The notes below the pieces were generated by a model. It did not search any database and had not been told where the DNA came from. It was given only the letters and a program-made list of their open reading frames with translations. Below, in pieces: positions 58,901 through 64,000 of a stretch of DNA of 64,000 nt. The stretch covers positions 335,001 to 399,000 of the forward strand of contig JAEMWC010000011.1 in NCBI GenBank assembly GCA_016490735.1, read 5' to 3'. Position numbers and translations under genes: made by a program. This DNA is from Pachyseris speciosa (lineage: Eukaryota > Cnidaria > Anthozoa > Scleractinia > Pachyseridae). How positions within the stretch are numbered: position 1 is the first letter of the stretch; every line of letters starts with the position of its first letter.

Positions 58901-59130
58901 GATACATACTTACCGGCATTAACGGTGAGGGTTTGTTGTGCGTGGAAAAATGACTCATACTCAATTCATATTGAATGCCTCAATTCGTATCGCAGTCTAC
59001 AATTATTACCTTTCTTATTTAAAGCAGTTTTCCCCTTGGCATCAATGTCATTCTGTTTGGACTCGGACATCACTGCTTGGATGCACGACACAAGCAGCAT
59101 CGTCAGACATATTCTTGTAAGTCCAGCCAT
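55931..59130 (-). CDS. Gene C: secreted lysine-rich protein with two minicollagen-type cysteine domains
   Basis: Exons (minus): 59130-59010, 58140-58015, 56268-55931; all phase 1, joining to 194 codons. Exon 1: signal peptide (MAGLTRICLTMLLVSCIQAV). Exon 2 (126 bp, the same length as gene A exon 2): polar propeptide ending GQSKRQDAHDNFK; the junction with exon 3 creates another Lys-Arg. Exon 3: CKSICKQRCLPTCNLVCC, a 50-residue Lys-rich linker (KKNPKQKKKST, KKEKKKGG), then CNVKCQKACLPSCDFRCC and a short tail IAPKKH. Same domain plan as genes A and B, but the spacer is basic instead of proline-rich. The exon 2 start is uncertain: the nearest acceptor (58151) gives a frame that stops, while an AG ten bases further on (before 58140) keeps frame. 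Confidence 0.75.
56518..56972. repeat. Microsatellites in a gene C intron
   Basis: (CAA)n at 56518-56548 and (GAA)n at 56947-56970. Confidence 0.8.
57018..57758 (+). mobile_element. CCAAT-rich MITE, copy 5 of 6, split by another MITE
   Basis: Left half 57018-57122 and right half 57579-57758 join into a full-length family copy. TA precedes it (57016-57017). The interruption is the 57123-57578 element. Confidence 0.87.
57123..57578. mobile_element. MITE nested inside the CCAAT MITE
   Basis: Inverted ends AG(G)GAGTTTAAGAAACGAGG; TAAT on both sides (57119-57122, 57579-57582), which recreates the host sequence once. 456 bp, no ORF. A degenerate relative lies at 13060-13395. Confidence 0.87.
57795..57860 (-). 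other. Possible alternative (poison) exon of gene C
   Basis: 66 bp with good signals (ttcttcag|AT ... CAGT|GTAAGT) and an open frame HLVSVVKRDAGQKLENSVKG in phase 1. If joined to the next exon the junction codon is TGA, so inclusion would truncate the protein before the cysteine domains. Confidence 0.35.
58168..58427 (-). mobile_element. CCAAT-rich MITE, copy 6 of 6
   Basis: Termini gaggggttttcagttgagtgtcg and cgacactcaattgagaagcgctc; TA on the left (58166-58167). It ends only 17 bases from the canonical exon 2 acceptor of gene C. Confidence 0.85.
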
Positions 59131-60550
59131 TCTTCAGACAGGAGAAAAATCTGCAGCTGAACGGTGTTAGAAAGTCCAATGACATGTTTTGAGTACAACC
59201 CATAATTTCAGAACTAGTAGCCTCTGACAATCGTCCCTTCCTCTCCCAGCCTGGCCTTGTGCAAACGAGGCAAGTGAAGTCAGCAAGCGAGTTTTATTAA
59301 ATACATTTCGTCTACAACAAAAATGGCATCATACGTCTCATCTAGTCTGACCGGCTTGAACACTGAGAAAAAGAGTAGCATTGTGACTGCATGTCAGTTC
59401 TTAAGATGTAAAACTCCCAGTCCTGCTACACAACATATACAGGTTCTGTTGGTTTGCTGAAACTGAGAGAATTCAGTTCGAAGACCTCTCGCGAAACTCG
59501 ATCAGATTAAAATAGAGATAACTGCAACATACCTCTTCAGAATAAAAAGCCTTCAGTTCCCTTACAGTTAGTCCCGGCTTACATCAGAAAATCCCCCAAT
59601 CCATTTGAGCACGGCCTTGTTTTAATGGAACTAGCTTTCTTGGCAATGAAGTGTTTTGTTTTCCAGAAAACACTAGCCCAGTGTGTTGATATAAAGCAAA
59701 AAGATCGAACTGTTCCATGTCATGCAACATAACAATAACTGGATTTGATTGGTCAGTAGCAGACGAGGACAAGAAGTCAACTTCGCCTTTTTGGCAGGTT
59801 TTTCTAAACAAAACCAGCGATGACTTCAATGTGCATCGTGGAATCCACGCAAACTGCTGCAAGAAATCAATCAGGGCAAAATTGTGCTGTCGGAATCATT
59901 TGCCGTATACGAAATAAGTGTATGTATGAACCCGGCAAAGAAACGTTTGAGAATATCATTTCGATCATTGGCAGGTAACGCGAGAAAACAGCAGGTGCGT
60001 ATATCACAAACAAAATGTTAATCAGGCGGTGCGTGATGTGGACAGCGACCTTGAATGAAATCACGTGATAATGTCCCGGAATACTCATTTTCAACCTCTT
60101 ATGACACCTATACCAATCTTTAAGCAGATAATCTGAGGCCATTTCCGAATTACGTTTTAAAGCGATGCCTGGTGCACAACCACTCGTATCAAAATGATTT
60201 TAATTTGCATGTGAATGAAAACTAATTTTCAAATGAAAAGATGAGGACTCGCTTTAAAAAAAAAGGCAAAAAGTTATTCATAAATGGCCTATTGGATTTG
60301 GTCTCTTCAGTGGCCCCTTTTGGGATCGCAAAGCCTAGGACTGTCAGGAGGGCGTGACGGGGACTTATTTTGTCTCTCTGGGGATTTACTTTGTAAATAA
60401 ATTAAGTAAATTTCAAGTACCATCAACTGCGATGATAATGAAATTTGACTGACACCTTACAGAGATTCAAAAGCTCACCGCGAGCGTTAGCCCTTCGTTC
60501 TGACGTAAGACTGCGGTACTAACGCTTGGAACATCAACTTTTTGTGACGT
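59131..60550. other. Intergenic upstream of gene C; nothing recognised
   Basis: Should contain the gene C promoter next to 59130. Short frames on both strands show no family signature. Confidence 0.4.
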
Positions 60551-60554
60551 GTCC

Positions 60555-60735
60555 TATAAACCTAATGCAAAACTGGCTGCCTTCAAATTATTTTGTTCGT
60601 ATTCAAACTAGCCTCACTAACCTCGTTCGGGATAATAAATTCTTTAGAATTTTAGTCTAAAAAAGGAGGTTAGTGAGGCTATTTTGAATACGAACAAAAT
60701 AATAATTTCAGCAGCCATTTTTGCATAGGGTCTAT
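60555..60735. mobile_element. Palindromic MITE
   Basis: 'ttattttgttcgtattcaaa' and 'tagcctcactaacctc' (60588-60625) recur reverse-complemented at 60666-60705, and the flanking 'atgcaaaactggctgcc' / 'gcagccatttttgcat' extends the pairing. About 180 bp. Confidence 0.8.
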
Positions 60736-63700
60736 TTATCTTACGAATATACACAAAAACTGTTGGCACTTCACCATCGACGCAGCACCAGATCCTTTAG
60801 AAAAAAACCTCTGTCTGTATCAAATAAATTTCACGACTTTCAGTTACGAATTTTATTTCTTGAGTCATAAAGAGTACTTATTTACGACATAACAAATGTT
60901 ATACTTTAGTCAAACGAAATATGTTTTTTACATTCATTTATAACTTACAGCGTCACAAAGATGCAACATTTTGATACGAAGAGTTAAAACCGATTCCCAT
61001 CGTACTAAATCATCAAGAGTGTGCGATGACACATTATTCTGTAATCTAGACACAACATTTGTATTCGCACATGGCACAATTAACAACCGAAGATATCTGG
61101 ACATACTGATTCTGGCCTTTTTATTCTGGTTTAATGATAAAAAAGTATATTGGCTGCATCAAACTCCAAGTAACTTGATAAAAAAAACTTGTTACAGAAA
61201 ACATTATACAGGGTTTTTACACGCTTTCGCTTCACAGTTGAAATAAAAAAAAAAACAATAATACAAAATACAAATAGTTGCAGCTATTAAAAAAATTAGT
61301 TTCATAAAAGCCAGCAGATTACATTCTCGGAACAGAGTCCACCTTGTAGTTGGTAGCAAATCCATACTCCCAACAACCAGCTGGTTAAGCTGTCATTGCA
61401 ACAGCGGTATGCAGCTTAGTGTCATGCGTGTGGTCATCGTAGTAGGGATCTCTTGCTTTTATACTCCTGTGAATGAAAAAAGACAACTAAAGTTTAAGTG
61501 CAGTCAAACCTCTTACAAATCAACATCAAAAACAAAGAGACACGTTACCTCCTGGAAAAGACGTTCATTTACGAGAGGTCGCGAAAAAGGAAAAACTTGA
61601 TAGCTGAATAAAGATCGGTATTTTAAACAGGGTTGGTAAAGATTTTTGTTTGCAGAATTGAAAACTTTTTAAAAACGTTTCCCAAAACGATAATTTCTTT
61701 TTCCAGACTCAAGGTTAGTATTAATATATGTAGGTAATAGCATAGATATTTGAGATAAAAACCCAAGACTCATATTTCAACTGTCCAGTGAAATGGCGAG
61801 TGATATTTGGGGAATTTCAATATATAAGGAGCAGTATATATCCCAATTATCCTGCAGAAACTATGCTATTAATTGTTTAGACTACAAGGCAAACGATCTC
61901 ATCATACAGTAAAATAACTTTTCTTAATAAATGTAAACACCTTAGAAAAATCACTTTACACCGTTTTTTCGGAACTTTGAGTGACAATCAAAATAAAGTA
62001 GCGAGCGACCCAATATTAAGGCAGGCAGCAGATCTTTTCCCATTTTGGTCCTTGTAAGAAACAAAGTATTACAAATTTTCAAAAACAAAAAATACTCCAG
62101 ACGTTTTGCCATTTTTTCCAGACTTTACTTTACAGATTTCCGGGTCTGGAAAACTGGTTTGCAAATTTCCAGACTTTTTCAAGAATTCAAGACTCTGTAC
62201 TAACCCCGTTTAAAACAGCTAAGACGATGCAAGAGATGGTGCCTCAGAGATTCTCCTGTATTTTTATGAAAAGGGCTTAAAGGGTTGTAAAAGAAGACGA
62301 AACATTGAACCAGTGCTATGCAGTGGCTACAGCCTCAGAAATTCGAGTAGGACTGTACCGCCCTCACATAAATTTTTATCAAGTTCGCTACCTATTTCAA
62401 TCCTAAGCAGTCAAAAGCTATCCTCTTCTTCCTCGGGCTCATGCATGTCTTATCCACACCAGAGTGCTCAAATCCTTTACCCTATTTCGGATCAGTAGTT
62501 AAACCACACCCTATATGTAAGATGAATGGCTGAACTCTTGTTTCAGGCGAAAACCACTTAAAAACTATCAGACTCTTTTGGTTGTTGCGCATGCCTCTAA
62601 GCCGCTGGATGCTCGTGTTAATTCTTTTTGTTAACTTAATCGGTTATTTGCCTTGGAAAGCAGTTGTTCTGACATTACCTGGCAACATAAGGCTTCTGCC
62701 AACGAAGTTTAGCTGTCGTGTTGATGTCTGGCCCCAGGGTGTGCACGCTGGTTCCTTTAGTGAAGCCGTTTGGCAGCTGAGTGAAAACATTGCCTTCAGT
62801 TCGACCCCTGCGGTCATCACCGCGTGGATTCATGTCATAATGTCTGTTATAAAAATGAAGGGTAGGCATAAGCGAAATGCTGTTTGGAACCAATGGATTG
62901 ATTTGTTCAATCTGCGACCCCAAACAACGGCTGGTAATCATCGACTGATCGACTCAGACCTTGGAAGCTTACCATTTGTCGAAATAATCCGGATGGAATG
63001 ACCGTTGAATAATGGTAAGCGATTTTCCGAATTTACCTACCAAAGGGATGAGATTGGAGCTTACCATTTACTGCAAGGCGTTCCGTCATGCGCACTCACT
63101 CGTTCTGGCTCAAAGGGACCTGGAAACGGAACGATTGCTTAAATGGTAAGCAATTGTCCGAAATTCCGTTCCGAACGGGAAAAGAGGATTACCTCGGGAG
63201 GTTGTCCACAATTTCCGACAAGATTTTCCGGAAAATTACCTTACCGTTTGATTTCAGACCGAAATTTCCGGATTTTTCTGACAAATGGTAGCACCCCTTG
63301 CATATTATGGGTCAATAATTTTCTTTCTACCGGCCGTGGCATGAAGCAGATAGAGAATACAGCCAATCAGAACTGTACAATCGTACATTCGTCAGTATTC
63401 CATTCAACCTTCCCATCCTGCTCTGGGGTTCAGAGTTGCCTCGATTTTATGGGCCTACGTATTTTCTATGGCACTATACTATGAAATAGTCATGCAAAGA
63501 TTTCTCGTCGTATTGCAATGGAATGTCTCTCTTGACATTTGAATTCTCTTCGCATACCGACTCACTCCCCTAAAGGCTCAAGGGTATAGGAAGAAAATAG
63601 AAGTCAATTGTAGGATATTCCGCCCACTCCAAAACATTGAATCACTGGAATATTAACGTAGACGACTGATTTACTCGGCAACTAACGAGACGGCATGAAA

Positions 63701-63827
63701 GTTAAGCTTATCGTGGATGCTCTGGATACGTATTACGGATTGCTGGGTGAACAAATTTTGTACCCTAGGCTACACATTACACGACAAACAGAGTTGAGCT
63801 TTTACACTAGCTCAGTATGAAAAAGGA
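60736..63827. other. Intergenic; nothing recognised
   Basis: A 139-codon frame at 62582-63001 (+) has no recognisable family. 'aatggtaagc' motifs repeat in both directions between 63010 and 63290, hinting at another short element. No gene is supported. Confidence 0.4.
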
Positions 63828-63974
63828 CTAAAAGACAAAAATGAGGTAAAACGGCTTGTCCGGCAGGTATTTTACGTACTTGGCATTGTAGTGAGTTTCA
63901 AATCTTCTGAGTGAGTCCGCTGTCTCAGCTGTCTCAAAATACTGGTCGTTGTTTTCACTGTAACCTGTTAACTC
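63828..63974 (-). CDS. Exon-like block at the right edge (gene mostly outside the window)
   Basis: After acceptor 'tgaccctttcag' the minus strand is open for 48 codons to a TAG: ELTGYSENNDQYFETAETAD..., LRRFETHYNAKYVKYL, PDKPFYLIFVF. The composition looks coding and the acceptor is good, so this may be the last exon of a gene entering from beyond 64000, or an exon ending at the GTACGT or GTAAAA inside it. No family recognised. Confidence 0.4.
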   Translation of the reverse strand, partial: ELTGYSENNDQYFETAETADSLRRFETHYNAKYVKYLPDKPFYLIFVF

Positions 63975-64000
63975 CTGAAAGGGTCAAGTACAAAGGAAAT

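Noticed and set aside
39393..59130. Reading the cysteine-motif genes as keratin-associated proteins or venom toxins
   Set aside because: The exact CX3CX3CX3CX3CC spacing with propeptide KR sites fits cnidarian capsule proteins better than keratin-associated proteins or known toxin scaffolds.
62582..63001. 139-codon plus-strand ORF with a hydrophobic start
   Set aside because: No recognisable family, no splice or upstream support, and a similar frame on the other strand; kept as intergenic.

Overview
This window is animal nuclear DNA: split genes with GT-AG introns, dense short transposable elements, LINE and SINE fragments, and no operons. The strongest clue to the organism is a group of three minus-strand genes whose products carry many copies of the minicollagen-type cysteine motif CX3CX3CX3CX3CC, behind a signal peptide and, in two of them, a propeptide region with Lys-Arg sites. 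That motif is the signature of nematocyst (stinging capsule) wall proteins, so the source is a cnidarian. An anthozoan such as a stony coral fits the repeat content and AT-rich sequence, but that narrower call is inference.

Layout. 1-13.0 kb: 3' part of a plus-strand Rab-GAP gene of the USP6NL/RN-tre family (eight exons, the first ones lying off the left edge), with introns full of mobile-element debris (LINE tail, TA-flanked elements, a Harbinger-like MITE, CCAAT-rich MITEs). 13.0-25.0 kb: no intact gene; a RecQ-like helicase fragment, several hairpin elements, and a large inverted repeat (about 20.2-24.6 kb). 25.1-28.8 kb: complete plus-strand acyloxyacyl hydrolase gene (AOAH; saposin domain plus GDSL esterase; lipopolysaccharide detoxification), four exons, one GC-AG intron. 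28.8-38 kb: mobile DNA, with a 0.93 kb TA-flanked element, a tRNA-derived SINE, and an almost complete 3.7 kb DNA transposon with a 6-bp target duplication, foldback arms and a decayed integrase-like transposase (IS3EU-like). 39.4-59.1 kb: the three cysteine-motif genes, head to tail on the minus strand, called here A (39393-41948), B (46129-52623) and C (55931-59130). 59.1-64 kb: mostly featureless, with one exon-like block at the right edge from a gene outside the window.

The three cysteine-motif genes share exon phase (almost all phase 1) and domain order but differ in their linkers: proline-rich in A, proline plus lysine in B, lysine-rich in C. None contains collagen Gly-X-Y repeats. They look like a tandemly duplicated family of secreted, disulfide-cross-linked capsule proteins with different physical spacers. 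AOAH and the Rab-GAP are ordinary conserved animal genes with no evident functional link to that cluster.
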